A stretch of DNA of 64,000 nt from Sphingopyxis sp. LC81 (GCF_000756375.1 NZ_JNFD01000021.1:310001-374000), one strand, 5' to 3'. Positions 49,968-59,630 are shown, numbered from the stretch's first letter. The notes: generated by a model not told the origin, from the letters alone. Numbers and translations are program-made.

Positions 49968-50692
49968 CCGCCGATGCCATCGTCTGCGCGGTCCGCGCGC
50001 ATGGCGAGCATGGCGCCATCCTGCGCGCGTTGACCGAGGAGGCGGGGCTGGTTGCCGGCTATGTCCGCGGCGGACGCTCGCGGCGGGTGCGACCAATCCT
50101 GGTGCCGGGCAATCTGATCGCGCTCGAGCTGCGCGCGCGAACCGAAGAACAGCTTGGCGGTGCAACCGTGGAGCTTCTGGAAAGTCGCGCGCCGCTGCTC
50201 GCCGAACCGTTAGCGGCCGCCGCGATCGACTGGTTGACGAGCCTCACCGCGGCGACCTTGCCCGAAAGCCAGCCTTATCCAGCGCTCTATTCGGCCTTGT
50301 CGGCCGTTCTGGACGCGGTCGGCGTGGCTTCTTCGGCGCGGCAATGGGCCGCGGCGCTGGCGCGCTACGAGTTGCTGCTACTCGCCGAATTGGGCTTCGG
50401 GCTGAACCTTGAGGAATGCGTCGTGACGGGCTCGCCCGACAATCTCGCGTTTATAAGCCCCAAATCGGGCGGCGCAGTGAGTGCCGGCGCTGCGGCGGGT
50501 TATGAAGAACGGCTGTTTCGCCTGCCGCCGTTTTTGCGCGGACAAGATGCCAGTCCGCCGATGGCCGACGTCCTCGATGGCCTGATCATCACGGGCTATT
50601 TCCTCGACCGCGACATTCTCGACGGGCGCAACCGCGACTTGCTGACCGTAAGGGAAAGATTGGTCGATCGGCTGGGCAGGGCGGTTGCGTGA
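49955..50692 (+). CDS. recO: DNA repair protein RecO
   Basis: This 245-aa protein has the RecO N-terminal OB-fold ([40 protein letters not shown]) and a helical C-terminal domain ([20 protein letters not shown], about residues 130-150). The zinc cysteines of some RecOs are absent, leaving only ECVVTG. The frame is open upstream without a good ATG; the most likely start is the TTG that overlaps the end of the thioesterase gene by 13 bases. RecO loads RecA with RecR in gap repair. Linkage to uvrC makes this a repair operon. Confidence 0.85.
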   Translation: MASLTADAIVCAVRAHGEHGAILRALTEEAGLVAGYVRGGRSRRVRPILVPGNLIALELRARTEEQLGGATVELLESRAPLLAEPLAAAAIDWLTSLTAATLPESQPYPALYSALSAVLDAVGVASSARQWAAALARYELLLLAELGFGLNLEECVVTGSPDNLAFISPKSGGAVSAGAAAGYEERLFRLPPFLRGQDASPPMADVLDGLIITGYFLDRDILDGRNRDLLTVRERLVDRLGRAVA

Positions 50693-50740
50693 CGCGCCGC
50701 CGCTGTCTAAGCGGCTGGCGAGACACGAAAGGGCGACACG

Positions 50741-51787
50741 TTGAAAATCCTGCTGCTGGCTGGCGATGGTATCGGTCCGGAAATCATGGTGGAGGCCGAG
50801 AAGGTCCTAACCGCGCTCGCATTACCGGTGACGCTCGACCGCGCGCTCGTCGGCGGCGCAGCGTATGAAGCGACTGGCCACCCGCTGCCCCCCGAAACGC
50901 TGGCGAAGGCGAAAGCCGCCGATGCGCTCCTGTTCGGTGCCGTCGGCGATCCGCGCTTCGACAATGTCGAACGCCATTTGCGTCCCGAGCAGGCGATCCT
51001 CGGCTTGCGCGCCGAACTCGGCCTGTTCGCCAATTTGCGTCCCGCCAAGCTGTTCGCGGGACTCGAAGACAGCTCGGCGCTCCGTCCCGAAGTGGCGTCG
51101 GCGATCGACCTGCTGATCGTCCGCGAACTCAACGGCGACGTCTATTTCGGCGAAAAGGGCACGCGCACGACCGCGGATGGGCAGCGCGAAGGCTATGACG
51201 TCATGTCGTACAGCGAAAGCGAAGTGCGGCGCATCGCGCATGTCGCCTTCCGCGCGGCGCAGGGTCGTCAAAAGCGGCTGTGTTCGGTCGACAAGGCGAA
51301 TGTACTCGAAACCTCGCAGCTCTGGCGCGACGTCGTGATCGAGGTCGCAGCCGATTACCCCGATGTGGCGCTGACCCACATGTATGTCGACAACGCCGCG
51401 ATGCAGCTGGTGCGCAATCCGGGCCAGTTCGACGTCGTCGTCACCGGCAACCTCTTTGGCGATATCCTTTCCGATCAGGCGTCGATGTGCGTCGGGTCGA
51501 TCGGACTTCTGGCGTCGGCTTCGCTCAGCGACGGCAAGCTGGGATTGTACGAACCGATCCACGGCAGCGCGCCCGATATCGCGGGCAAGGGCGTTGCCAA
51601 TCCCTTGGCGATGATACTGTCGCTCGCGATGCTGCTGCGCCATTCGGGCGGCGACGAGGCAAGCGCGGCGCGGATCGAGGCGGCAGTGGCCAAGGTGCTG
51701 GCGGACGGGTGCCGCGGTGCGGATCTGGGGGGCAATATGGGAACGGCGGCATTGGGCGATGCGGTCGTGGCGGCGCTTGGTCGGTGA
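50741..51787 (+). CDS. leuB: 3-isopropylmalate dehydrogenase
   Basis: This 348-aa enzyme starts at a TTG with GAAAGGG seven bases upstream. [20 protein letters not shown] opens the decarboxylating dehydrogenase fold. [20 protein letters not shown] holds the substrate arginines, and [20 protein letters not shown] (about residues 229-248) carries the metal-binding aspartates. [20 protein letters not shown] (about 272-291) matches the IPMDH/ICDH nucleotide site. It makes the third intermediate of leucine synthesis. A GTGA overlap couples it to the GNAT gene. Confidence 0.95.
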   Translation: MKILLLAGDGIGPEIMVEAEKVLTALALPVTLDRALVGGAAYEATGHPLPPETLAKAKAADALLFGAVGDPRFDNVERHLRPEQAILGLRAELGLFANLRPAKLFAGLEDSSALRPEVASAIDLLIVRELNGDVYFGEKGTRTTADGQREGYDVMSYSESEVRRIAHVAFRAAQGRQKRLCSVDKANVLETSQLWRDVVIEVAADYPDVALTHMYVDNAAMQLVRNPGQFDVVVTGNLFGDILSDQASMCVGSIGLLASASLSDGKLGLYEPIHGSAPDIAGKGVANPLAMILSLAMLLRHSGGDEASAARIEAAVAKVLADGCRGADLGGNMGTAALGDAVVAALGR

Positions 51788-52353
51788 CCGAGCTTCGCGG
51801 CGAACATCTACTGCTCCGTCCTTTCGAGCCGGACGACGCACCGGCGCTCGCTGCGATCGCGGGACAGCGTGCGATCGCCGACACGATGATCTCGGTTGCC
51901 CATCCTTTTGACGTCGACATGGCGTACGCTTGGATTGAACAACTCGGCGCAAATGATCGACGCCAATCTTTTGCCGTTGTCGCGGACGGCTCGCTCGTGG
52001 GCTATGCCGGCTTGCACGATATCGACCATGAGCATGGACTTGCTGAAATCAGCTTTTGGACCGATCCTGCATGCCAGGGGCGCGGCTTGGCCGCCCAGGC
52101 TGCGCAATTATTGCTCGACCACGCATTCGGCGGACTGGGCCTGAACCGGGTGCAGGCCTTTCACATGACGCGCAATCCCGCATCCGGGCGACTGTTGGCG
52201 CGGTTAGGGTTTAGTGAGGAAGGTGTGATGCGCCAGCGTGTGCGCAAGTGGGATCGGTTCGAGGACGTAGTAATCTGGGCATTGCTGGCAGACGACCCGC
52301 GCGGTTCGAACGCCTTGCAACCCAAGGATGGAGCAGGCAGGGCGAGCGAATGA
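51784..52353 (+). CDS. GNAT family N-acetyltransferase
   Basis: This 189-aa protein starts with a GTG that overlaps the leuB stop. [20 protein letters not shown] and the acetyl-CoA loop [20 protein letters not shown] (about residues 98-117), then [20 protein letters not shown] and [20 protein letters not shown], are the RimJ/RimL type of GNAT (Acetyltransf_3). A protein or small-molecule amine is the likely substrate. It is coupled by ATGA to metZ. The C-terminal 20 residues are unstructured. Confidence 0.87.
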   Translation: MTELRGEHLLLRPFEPDDAPALAAIAGQRAIADTMISVAHPFDVDMAYAWIEQLGANDRRQSFAVVADGSLVGYAGLHDIDHEHGLAEISFWTDPACQGRGLAAQAAQLLLDHAFGGLGLNRVQAFHMTRNPASGRLLARLGFSEEGVMRQRVRKWDRFEDVVIWALLADDPRGSNALQPKDGAGRASE

Positions 52354-53558
52354 AGAAGACAACGGGTTTCGATCGTAGCAAGACACGTAACTGGCACCCC
52401 GCGACGCAGGCGGTGCGCGGCGGGACGTGGCGCAGTGAGCATGGCGAGACGTCGGAAGCGCTCTTCCTGACCTCGGGCTACACCTACGACAGCGCCGAGG
52501 AAGTCGCGGCGCGCTTTGCCGGCGAAGAACAGGGCATGACCTATTCGCGCCTCCAGAACCCGACCGTTTCGATGCTCGAAGAACGCATCGCGTTGATGGA
52601 AGGCGCCGAAGCGTGCCGCACGCAAGCGACCGGGATGGCCGCGATGACGACCGCCTTGCTCTGCCAGCTCTCGGCGGGCGACCATATCGTCGCGGCAAAG
52701 GCCGCCTTCGGGTCGTGCCGCTGGCTCGTCGACCATCTCTGCCCGCGCTTCGGCATCGAGACGACGGTCGTCGACGGCCGCGACAATGACGCGTGGGAAA
52801 AGGCGATCAAGCCGAACACGAAAGTCTTTTTCTTCGAAACCCCCGCCAACCCGACGATGGACATCGTCGACATGAAGCATGTGTGCGGCCTCGCGAAGGC
52901 GCATGGCATCACGACCGTGGTCGACAATGCCTTTGCGACCGCGGTGCTCCAGCGCCCGATGGATTTCGGCGCCGATGTCGTCGCTTATTCGGCGACCAAG
53001 CTCATGGAAGGGCAGGGCCGCGTCCTCGCCGGTGCGGTGTGCGGAACCGAGAAATTCATCAACGACGTGCTGCTGCCGTTCCAGCGCAACACGGGGCCGA
53101 ACCTGTCGCCGTTCAATGCGTGGGTGGTGCTCAAAGGCCTCGAGACGCTCGATCTGCGCGCGCGGCGCCAGTCGGAAAATGCGCTTGCGGTCGGCAAGGC
53201 GATCGAGGGCCGCGTTGCACGCATGCTCCATCCGGGGCTGGCCAGCCATCCGCAGCATAATCTGGCGATGAGCCAATCGAGCGCGTGCGGGCCGATCTTT
53301 TCCTTCGTGCTCGATGGCGGCCGCGAACAGGCGATGGCGTTCCTCAACGCGCTCGAACTCGTCGACATCAGCAACAATATCGGCGATTCGCGCAGCCTCT
53401 GTTGCCACCCCTGGTCGACGACGCATTATGGTGTGAGCGAAGAAGCCCGTATCGACATGGGCGTCGTCGAGGGTATGCTGCGCATCAATATCGGCCTCGA
53501 AGATCCGCGCGACGTGATCGCCGATCTGGACCAGGCATTGACCAAGGTGGGGCTTTGA
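52350..53558 (+). CDS. metZ: O-succinylhomoserine sulfhydrylase
   Basis: This 402-aa protein of the Cys/Met-metabolism PLP family has ATQAVRGGTWRSEHGETSEA near the N-terminus, YSRLQNPTVSMLEERIA (about residues 65-81), GMAAMTTALLCQLSAGDHIV, and the PLP lysine in DVVAYSATKLMEGQGR (about residue 218). The ending DISNNIGDSRSLCCHPWSTT and GMLRINIGLED is typical of MetZ. It makes homocysteine directly from O-succinylhomoserine and sulfide, by-passing cystathionine. Cystathionine gamma-synthase is the nearest alternative. It fits the sulfur genes elsewhere in the window. Confidence 0.9.
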   Translation: MKKTTGFDRSKTRNWHPATQAVRGGTWRSEHGETSEALFLTSGYTYDSAEEVAARFAGEEQGMTYSRLQNPTVSMLEERIALMEGAEACRTQATGMAAMTTALLCQLSAGDHIVAAKAAFGSCRWLVDHLCPRFGIETTVVDGRDNDAWEKAIKPNTKVFFFETPANPTMDIVDMKHVCGLAKAHGITTVVDNAFATAVLQRPMDFGADVVAYSATKLMEGQGRVLAGAVCGTEKFINDVLLPFQRNTGPNLSPFNAWVVLKGLETLDLRARRQSENALAVGKAIEGRVARMLHPGLASHPQHNLAMSQSSACGPIFSFVLDGGREQAMAFLNALELVDISNNIGDSRSLCCHPWSTTHYGVSEEARIDMGVVEGMLRINIGLEDPRDVIADLDQALTKVGL

Positions 53559-53572
53559 GCGACGCTGACGCC

Positions 53573-53983
53573 ATGAACACGATGATCGACTCCTTCTTCC
53601 CCTTTGCGGCGACCACCGGGTCGATCACCGTGCGCGTAGCGGTCAGCTATTTGCCCGAACAGTCGCATCCGGCGCTCGGCCGCTGGTTCTGGGCCTATCA
53701 TGTCCGCGTCGAAAACCATGGCGAGGGCGCGGTGCAGTTGATCAGCCGCCACTGGCGGATCGCCGACGGCCGCGGCCAGATCAGCGAAGTCGAGGGCGAA
53801 GGCGTGGTCGGCGAACAGCCATTGATCGTCCCCGGCGGCGCGTACGACTATGTCTCGGGCTGCCCGCTGCCGACCCCCGAAGGGTCGATGGTCGGCAGCT
53901 ATGCGATGGAACTCGGCGACGGATCGCAATTGCTCGTCGCGATCCCGCATTTCCCGCTCGTGGCGCCTGCGACCGCGTCATGA
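53573..53983 (+). CDS. apaG: Co2+/Mg2+ efflux protein ApaG
   Basis: This 136-aa protein is an ApaG/DUF525 beta-sandwich: TGSITVRVAVSYLPEQSHPA, FWAYHVRVENHGEGAVQLIS, RHWRIADGRGQISEVEGEGV and the conserved GVVGEQPLIVPGGAYDYVSG. The biochemical role is unsettled. The ATG is 14 bases after metZ; a TTG six codons earlier, overlapping the metZ stop, is in frame and may be used. Its end overlaps the LysR gene by ATGA. metZ-apaG order is frequent in alphaproteobacteria. Confidence 0.92.
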   Translation: MNTMIDSFFPFAATTGSITVRVAVSYLPEQSHPALGRWFWAYHVRVENHGEGAVQLISRHWRIADGRGQISEVEGEGVVGEQPLIVPGGAYDYVSGCPLPTPEGSMVGSYAMELGDGSQLLVAIPHFPLVAPATAS

Positions 53984-54771
53984 AGCGCACGCACCTGCCC
54001 CTGAACGCCCTGCGCGTGTTCGACGCCGCTGCGCGGCACCTGAGTTTCACGCGCGCCGCCGACGAGCTGGCGGTGACTCCCGCGGCGGTCGGGCAACAGA
54101 TCCGGGCGCTCGAAGATATGCTCGGCGTCGTACTGTTCCGCCGGACGCCCAAGGGGCTCGAACTCACCGGTGAGGCCGACGCCGGTCTCGACGCGCTGCG
54201 GCAGGGTTTCCTGCAGTTCGAAGAGTCGGTGCGTGCGATGCAGGCGGGACAATCGTCGCAGTCGCTGACGATCGCCGCGCCGCGCGACCTGACCGCCAAA
54301 TGGCTCGCGCCGCGGCTCGCGCGCTACAGCCAGCAGGCGCCCGACGTGCGCTTCACATTGGTATCGGCCGACAGCGGCATCGATTTCACCGAGGCCAACC
54401 TCGATCTCGCGATCTTCTGGACCGATGGCGCGGGCGAACATGAAGGCGTGGCGCTCGCCGACGCGTTGATGGTCACCGTGTCGGGGCCGGGGAGCAACAG
54501 CGACACGCGCATCGCGTGGCCGGGCTGCCCGGTGGCCGATGGCGAACCCGCGCTGCGACTGGGCGATGCGGGTCTTGCGATCGATGCCGCGGCCAATGGG
54601 CTGGGACAGGCGAATGTTCCCGCGATGCTCGCGGAGGCCGACATCGCCGCGGGACGTGTCCGGCAGGTGGGCGAAACGGTCGCGGTAAAACGCGGTTACT
54701 GGCTCGTTGCCCCGACCCCGCAATGGCGACAGGCCAAGGTCAAGGCGCTGGTCGCGGCGCTGACCGCCTGA
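53980..54771 (+). CDS. LysR family transcriptional regulator (GcvA-like)
   Basis: This 263-aa protein has an N-terminal winged helix-turn-helix (LNALRVFDAAARHLSFTRAA, DELAVTPAAVGQQIRALEDM, about residues 8-47) of the GcvA/AmpR type and a substrate-binding domain from about residue 90. It is short by some 30-40 residues against typical LysR proteins, with the effector domain compact. It is the last gene of the leuB-GNAT-metZ-apaG chain, being coupled to apaG, so unlike most LysR genes it has no divergent target. The target genes are unknown. Confidence 0.85.
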   Translation: MKRTHLPLNALRVFDAAARHLSFTRAADELAVTPAAVGQQIRALEDMLGVVLFRRTPKGLELTGEADAGLDALRQGFLQFEESVRAMQAGQSSQSLTIAAPRDLTAKWLAPRLARYSQQAPDVRFTLVSADSGIDFTEANLDLAIFWTDGAGEHEGVALADALMVTVSGPGSNSDTRIAWPGCPVADGEPALRLGDAGLAIDAAANGLGQANVPAMLAEADIAAGRVRQVGETVAVKRGYWLVAPTPQWRQAKVKALVAALTA

Positions 54772-54775
54772 ACCG

Positions 54776-56092
54776 CTATTTCGCGGCCAGCGCCAGCAGC
54801 CGGGTGACCAGCCCGGCCATCCTTTCGGTATCGATATTCGCCTCGGGGTTGTTCCAGCTCGCGGTGACGACGAACCATTTTTCGTCCGATTTACGCTGCC
54901 CGAGCAAGCTCATCGACAAAACGCCATTTTCCGCCCCGCCCTTGTAGCCGAGATATGTCCAGTCGGCCGCGGCGACGGGACCGACGCCATTGTTGATCGC
55001 CATGGCCGCGAGCAGGGTTTTCGACTGGCGTGCGCGGAGGTCGACCATCAGCCGCGCAATATCGTTCGGGCTGGCAAACCATTCGAGACTGTCGATGAAG
55101 CGCGGCCCATCGGTGAAGCTGATCCCGTCAACATTCGCGAGGGTCAGGCGGTTCTGGTTGCTCGCGATCAGCTTGCGCTGCGCGGCATCGTCTCCCTTGA
55201 TAAAGACGGGCCGCAAATCGTTGAAATTATTTCCCTTGAGAGCAAAGGTTTCGACCGTCGTGAGCAGCGGAATATTGCGCGACGGATCGCTGTGCCCCGC
55301 AGCGCGCATCCGCGTCTCGACCGGTTCGCGGCCGATCAGGTGGATCAGCGTATCGGTCGCGCCATTGTCGCTGACCGAGATCATCCAGTTGGCGAGCGTC
55401 TGTAGCGTCACCGGCGTATCGGCGGGCCAGTTCGCCGTCCCCGCCGACGAAAAGCTGAAATGCGACAACGGGACTACGTCGGACCATTTGCGCTTGCCGG
55501 CGGCGACCTGCGCCGCGAGTTCGTCGAGTATATAGAGCTTGATCGTCGATCCGACCGCGAACTGCCGGTCGGCGTTGGCCGAGGCGAGGGGCCGGATGCC
55601 CGCATCACCCAGTTCGGCGACGAGGAAGCCCGTTTGCCCCGGCAGCGCGGCGATTTCGGCCGCGACCTTGTCGAAGCTGTCGTTCGCCACGGTGACGCCA
55701 GTGACGCGCAGCCCCGTGACACGCGCATCAGCCGTTGCGCCGACGTCCAGCAACACAGTTGCAACGCCCCTTTCGAAACGTAGCAGGACGGTTCCTGAAC
55801 GGCCGCTGGTCGGGGTGGCGCTGTCGACGGCGACCGGCTTTCCATATTGTGCGATCAGGCCGCCGATGAATGTCTTGAACTGTGCCTCGGGGATGGCCTT
55901 TTGGAATGACGGGTCGAAATAGTCTGCAAAGGCGAGCTTGCCGGCGAAGAGATCGACCAGTTGGGCGGCGCGACGATCGAAGGCCGTGGCGGGAGCAGGC
56001 GCAGTCGTTTCGGCCGATTGGGCCAGCGTGGTGGAAGCGGGTAGGGCGACCGCAAACATTGCGACGGCGAGCCTATTGAAGACGGATATCAA
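54776..56092 (-). CDS. Secreted serine hydrolase, class A beta-lactamase-like
   Basis: This 438-aa protein has a signal peptide (SVFNRLAVAMFAVALPASTT, cleavage after LAQ), an N-terminal alpha/beta domain (about residues 38-145) that resembles the small domains preceding some penicillin-binding proteins, and a serine beta-lactamase fold. The three active-site elements are STIK (S182, K185), SDN (241-243) and KGG in place of KTG (384-386). The Glu-containing omega loop is not obvious. It may be a peptidase or weak lactamase, and resistance should not be assumed. The gene follows the GFA gene by ten bases. Confidence 0.8.
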   Translation of the reverse strand: MISVFNRLAVAMFAVALPASTTLAQSAETTAPAPATAFDRRAAQLVDLFAGKLAFADYFDPSFQKAIPEAQFKTFIGGLIAQYGKPVAVDSATPTSGRSGTVLLRFERGVATVLLDVGATADARVTGLRVTGVTVANDSFDKVAAEIAALPGQTGFLVAELGDAGIRPLASANADRQFAVGSTIKLYILDELAAQVAAGKRKWSDVVPLSHFSFSSAGTANWPADTPVTLQTLANWMISVSDNGATDTLIHLIGREPVETRMRAAGHSDPSRNIPLLTTVETFALKGNNFNDLRPVFIKGDDAAQRKLIASNQNRLTLANVDGISFTDGPRFIDSLEWFASPNDIARLMVDLRARQSKTLLAAMAINNGVGPVAAADWTYLGYKGGAENGVLSMSLLGQRKSDEKWFVVTASWNNPEANIDTERMAGLVTRLLALAAK

Positions 56093-56102
56093 GGCCTGCT
56101 CC

Positions 56103-56525
56103 TCAATCCGGTGCTTCGGCGGGTGGGGCGTTTTGGGGAATCGCGGCTTTTACGTCAACGCACCACCATTTCGGGCGACGGTCACGAAAGGCGTGCGAAA
56201 TCGGCATCAACGCCTTGTCGCCCGGCTTGTCGAACACCCCGAGAAGCAGGGCGACAATCGGCTCGTCATCGATCGCGCCCAAGCTGCTCCCGCAGGTCGG
56301 GCAAAAGGCCCGGCTGGAAAAATCCGATGATCGCCAGGTGGATGGCGGCCCTCCGGGGCCGGTCCAGCTTACCGCGTCGGCGGGGAATTCGACCCAGGTC
56401 GCGGTCAGGGCGCCGGTGTGTCGCTGACACATTTTACACGAACATGTGTGGGGTTTGGCGGCGGCTCCCGCAGCTTCGAACCGAATGCTACCGCACAGGC
56501 AGCCACCGCTGTATCCCTTGCTCAC
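56103..56525 (-). CDS. GFA family (glutathione-dependent formaldehyde-activating enzyme-like) protein
   Basis: This 140-aa protein begins SKGYSGGCLCGSIRFEA and keeps the cysteine pattern of the Mss4/GFA fold: CLC (9-11), CSCKMC (28-33) and CPTC near residue 74-77, which bind two zinc ions. GFA enzymes add glutathione to formaldehyde, but most family members, like this one, have unknown substrates. It is the first gene of a probable two-gene operon with the serine hydrolase. Confidence 0.85.
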   Translation of the reverse strand: MSKGYSGGCLCGSIRFEAAGAAAKPHTCSCKMCQRHTGALTATWVEFPADAVSWTGPGGPPSTWRSSDFSSRAFCPTCGSSLGAIDDEPIVALLLGVFDKPGDKALMPISHAFRDRRPKWWCVDVKAAIPQNAPPAEAPD

Positions 56526-56604
56526 CAGCGCCTCTCCAATTTCTGCCCGTCGCCCGCTCGTAAATCCTCCCCGAACGCAGGGGGGTACCGATCAAAGCTC
56601 AAAA

Positions 56605-58584
56605 TCAGGCGTCGATGGCTGCTTCGTCGAGCGTCGCGGCATTCGCTTGGATGAACTGGAAGCGGTGTTCGGGGTGCTTGCCCATCAGCCGGTCGACCAG
56701 GTCCTTGACCAAGTGCCGCTCCTCATATTCCTGCGGCAGCGTGACGCGCAGCATCGAGCGGGTCGCCGGGTCCATCGTCGTTTCCTTGAGCTGGTTCGGA
56801 TTCATTTCGCCGAGGCCCTTGAAGCGGCCGACGTCGACCTTCTTACCCTTGAACTGTGTCGCCTCGATCTCGGCGCGGTGCGCATCGTCGCGTGCATAGA
56901 CCGATGTGTTGCCCGAAGTGATGCGATAGAGCGGCGGCTGCGCCAGATAGACATGGCCGCGCCGCACGATGTCGGGCATTTCCTGGAAAAAGAAGGTCAT
57001 CAGCAAAGTCGCGATATGCGCGCCATCGACATCGGCATCGGTCATAATCACGATTTTTTCGTAGCGCAGCCGGTCGGCGTCGCAATCCTTGCGCATTCCG
57101 CAGCCGAGCGCGAGCGCGAGGTCGGCGATTTCCTGATTGGCGCGGATCTTGTCGGCGCTGGCGCTCGCGACGTTCAATATCTTGCCGCGGATCGGCAGGA
57201 TCGCCTGCGTCTTGCGGTCGCGCGCCTGCTTGGCGCTGCCGCCGGCGCTGTCGCCTTCGACGATAAATAATTCCGTGCCTTCCGGACCGTCGTTCGCACA
57301 GTCAGTGAGCTTGCCGGGCAGGCGTAGCTTGCGCCCGCTCGTCGCGGTCTTGCGCTTGACCTCGCGTTCGGCCTTGCGCTTGAGGCGCTCATCCATCCGG
57401 TCGAGGACAAGACCGAGCAGCGCGCGGCCGCGGTCCATATTGTCCGAGAGGAAATGGTCGAAATGGTCGCGCACCGCGTTTTCGGTGAAGCGCGCCGCCT
57501 CGGGGCTCGACAGCCGGTCCTTGGTCTGGCTCTGGAACTGCGGATCGCGAATGAAGACCGAGAGCATCATTTCGCCGCCGTTGAAGACATCTTCGGCGGT
57601 GATCTGCGCCGCCTTTTTCTGTCCGATCAACTCGCCAAAGGCGCGCAACCCCTTGGTCAGCGCCGAGCGCAGACCCGCTTCATGCGTCCCGCCGGCGGGC
57701 GTCGGGATGGTGTTGCAATACCAGCTATACGATCCGTCCGACCATAAAGGCCAGGCGATCGCCCATTCGGCGCGGCCCTGATTGCCGGGGAACTCCTGCC
57801 GCCCGACGAAAGGCTCGGCGGTCGCGCATTCGCGCGTGCCGATCTGTTCCTTCAGATGATCGGCAAGCCCGCCGGGAAACTGGAACACCGCCTCAGCCGG
57901 CGTGTCGTCGCCGATCAGCTCGGGCGCGCATTTCCAGCGGATTTCGACGCCGGCGAACAAATAGGCTTTCGACCGTGCCATGCGATAGAGGCGCTGCGGC
58001 TTGAACCGCCCATGATCGCCGAAAATCTCGGGGTCGGGAACGAAGCTCACGCTCGTCCCGCGCCGGTTCGGTGTCGGACCGAGTTCTTCAAGCCCGCCGA
58101 GCGGGGTGCCACGCGAAAAGCGCTGGCGATACAGTTGCTTGCTTCGCGCCACTTCGATTTCGGTTTCGACCGACAGCGCGTTGACGACGCTGACGCCGAC
58201 GCCGTGCAGGCCGCCCGACGTCGCATAAGCCTTGCCCTCGAACTTACCGCCCGAGTGGAGCATGGTCATGATGACCTCGAGCGCCGATTTGCCCGGGAAT
58301 TTCGGATGCGGATCCACCGGCATGCCGCGGCCATTGTCTACGACGGTCAGCCGGTTGCCAACGTCGAGTTCGATCTCGATCCGCGTCGCGTGGCCCGCGA
58401 CCGCTTCGTCCATGCTGTTGTCGATGACTTCGGCGGCGAGGTGGTGGAGCGCGCGCTCGTCGGTGCCGCCGATATACATGCCGGGACGCCGGCGGACGGG
58501 TTCGAGCCCTTCCAGCACCTCGATCTGCGAAGCGTTATAGCTTTCGGTGGCGGGGTTGGCGGCGTCGAACAAATCGTGACTCAT
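56605..58584 (-). CDS. parE: DNA topoisomerase IV subunit B
   Basis: This 659-aa GyrB/ParE-type ATPase has the GHKL motifs EVIDNSMDEAVAGHA (about residues 52-66), DNGRGMPVD, and GGLHGVGVSVVNAL (about 120-133). The TOPRIM domain contains ELFIVEGDSAGGSAKQARDR (about 437-456) and IMTDADVDGAHIATLLMTFF (about 512-531). The C-terminal GRFKGLGEMNPNQLKETTMD is shared by GyrB and ParE. The lack of the long GyrB insert and the spacing favour ParE. It decatenates chromosomes with ParC. The start MSHDLFDA is preferred over an open upstream extension. It is monocistronic. Confidence 0.92.
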   Translation of the reverse strand: MSHDLFDAANPATESYNASQIEVLEGLEPVRRRPGMYIGGTDERALHHLAAEVIDNSMDEAVAGHATRIEIELDVGNRLTVVDNGRGMPVDPHPKFPGKSALEVIMTMLHSGGKFEGKAYATSGGLHGVGVSVVNALSVETEIEVARSKQLYRQRFSRGTPLGGLEELGPTPNRRGTSVSFVPDPEIFGDHGRFKPQRLYRMARSKAYLFAGVEIRWKCAPELIGDDTPAEAVFQFPGGLADHLKEQIGTRECATAEPFVGRQEFPGNQGRAEWAIAWPLWSDGSYSWYCNTIPTPAGGTHEAGLRSALTKGLRAFGELIGQKKAAQITAEDVFNGGEMMLSVFIRDPQFQSQTKDRLSSPEAARFTENAVRDHFDHFLSDNMDRGRALLGLVLDRMDERLKRKAEREVKRKTATSGRKLRLPGKLTDCANDGPEGTELFIVEGDSAGGSAKQARDRKTQAILPIRGKILNVASASADKIRANQEIADLALALGCGMRKDCDADRLRYEKIVIMTDADVDGAHIATLLMTFFFQEMPDIVRRGHVYLAQPPLYRITSGNTSVYARDDAHRAEIEATQFKGKKVDVGRFKGLGEMNPNQLKETTMDPATRSMLRVTLPQEYEERHLVKDLVDRLMGKHPEHRFQFIQANAATLDEAAIDA

Positions 58585-58742
58585 GCCCCAGCTATAGGGG
58601 GCGGGAAAGGCGGCTGGCAAGCGCGGTTTTCGGTGGCCGTGCGCGGCCCGGTTCACCCCATTTCCGAGACAAGAGGGAACTTTGGCCGGGTGCGGCGGGT
58701 TGGGGTGCCGACTGCAAAGTCATTCAAAAAGTGGAGTAAAAA

Positions 58743-59576
58743 ATGAAAACCCTCTCTCTCCTCACCGCGCTTGCGGCCACCGCGATCGCCATGCCCGCGA
58801 TGGCGCAGGAAGGCCGCGACACCTCGCAGGATTTCAACGGACCCTATATCAGCATCGGCGGCGGCGGCACGCTTCAGGGCAGTGACCGCGGCGAAACGCT
58901 GGTCTTCGATACCAACCGCGACGGCACCTATGGCGACCAGGTGACGACGTCGGGCGGCGCCAACGCCTTCTCGCCGGGATTCTGTAACGGCGCGGCGACG
59001 GGCACCGCGAACCTCGGCTGTCGTAACGACAAGGATGGCCCCGAATTCTTCGGCCGCGTCGGCCTCGATCAGCGTATGGGCAATTTCGTTGTCGGCGCGC
59101 TTCTGGAAGGCGGTCGCAGCGTCGCGCGCGATAGCGTCAGCGGCTTTTCGACCACGCCCGCGAGCTATACGATGAGCCGCGAGGCCGATTATCAGGGCAG
59201 CCTTCGCGTCCGCGCCGGCTATACGCCCGGCGGCGGGGCGCTCTTCTATGTCACCGGCGGCCCGGCTTACGCGCGCCTCGACAACAAGTTCGTGACCTCG
59301 AACACCGCGAACAGCTTTGCCGACAATGGCAAGACGCACGCTTGGGGTTACGCCGCCGGCGGCGGCGCCGAGCTGATGCTCACCAACAAGATCGCGGTCG
59401 GGCTGGAGTATCTCTATTCCGACGTGAAGGACGACGATTACCGAGTGAACGTCGGGCCGGGGACCGCGCCGCCGACCAATCCCTTCCTGCTGAACGGCGG
59501 GGGCACCGATATCCAGCGCAGCGGTTCGCATTTCCGGACGCACAGCGTCCGCGGGAGCATCAGTTACCGCTTCTGA
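58743..59576 (+). CDS. Outer membrane beta-barrel protein
   Basis: This 277-aa protein has a signal peptide (KTLSLLTALAATAIAMPAMA, cleavage after AMA) and a beta-barrel of the OMP_b-brl type: GPYISIGGGGTLQG near the start of the mature part, repeated amphipathic strands (GSLRVRAGYTP, ALFYVTGGPAYARL, AWGYAAGGGAELML, IAVGLEYLYSDVKD), and the C-terminal VRGSISYRF ending in Phe, which is the BAM recognition signal. An FCNGAATGTANLGC stretch may be a disulfide-bonded loop. GGAG precedes the ATG. It is divergent from parE. Its role (porin, adhesin or structural) is not known. Confidence 0.87.
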   Translation: MKTLSLLTALAATAIAMPAMAQEGRDTSQDFNGPYISIGGGGTLQGSDRGETLVFDTNRDGTYGDQVTTSGGANAFSPGFCNGAATGTANLGCRNDKDGPEFFGRVGLDQRMGNFVVGALLEGGRSVARDSVSGFSTTPASYTMSREADYQGSLRVRAGYTPGGGALFYVTGGPAYARLDNKFVTSNTANSFADNGKTHAWGYAAGGGAELMLTNKIAVGLEYLYSDVKDDDYRVNVGPGTAPPTNPFLLNGGGTDIQRSGSHFRTHSVRGSISYRF

Positions 59577-59598
59577 CCTCTTGGGAGCGGGAACGGGA

Positions 59599-59624
59599 GG
59601 CGTCGGGTTGAAAGATCCGGCGCC
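59599..59624. terminator. Hairpin between the barrel gene and the thioesterase gene
   Basis: An 8-bp stem with one G-T pair (GGCGTCGG with CCGGCGCC) and a ten-base loop, followed on the plus strand by TTT, lies between two converging genes. Confidence 0.55.
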
Positions 59625-59630
59625 TTTCGC

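Noticed and set aside
54776-56092. Antibiotic resistance beta-lactamase
   Set aside because: The KTG motif is changed to KGG, the omega-loop Glu is not evident and there is an extra domain; the lactamase function cannot be claimed.
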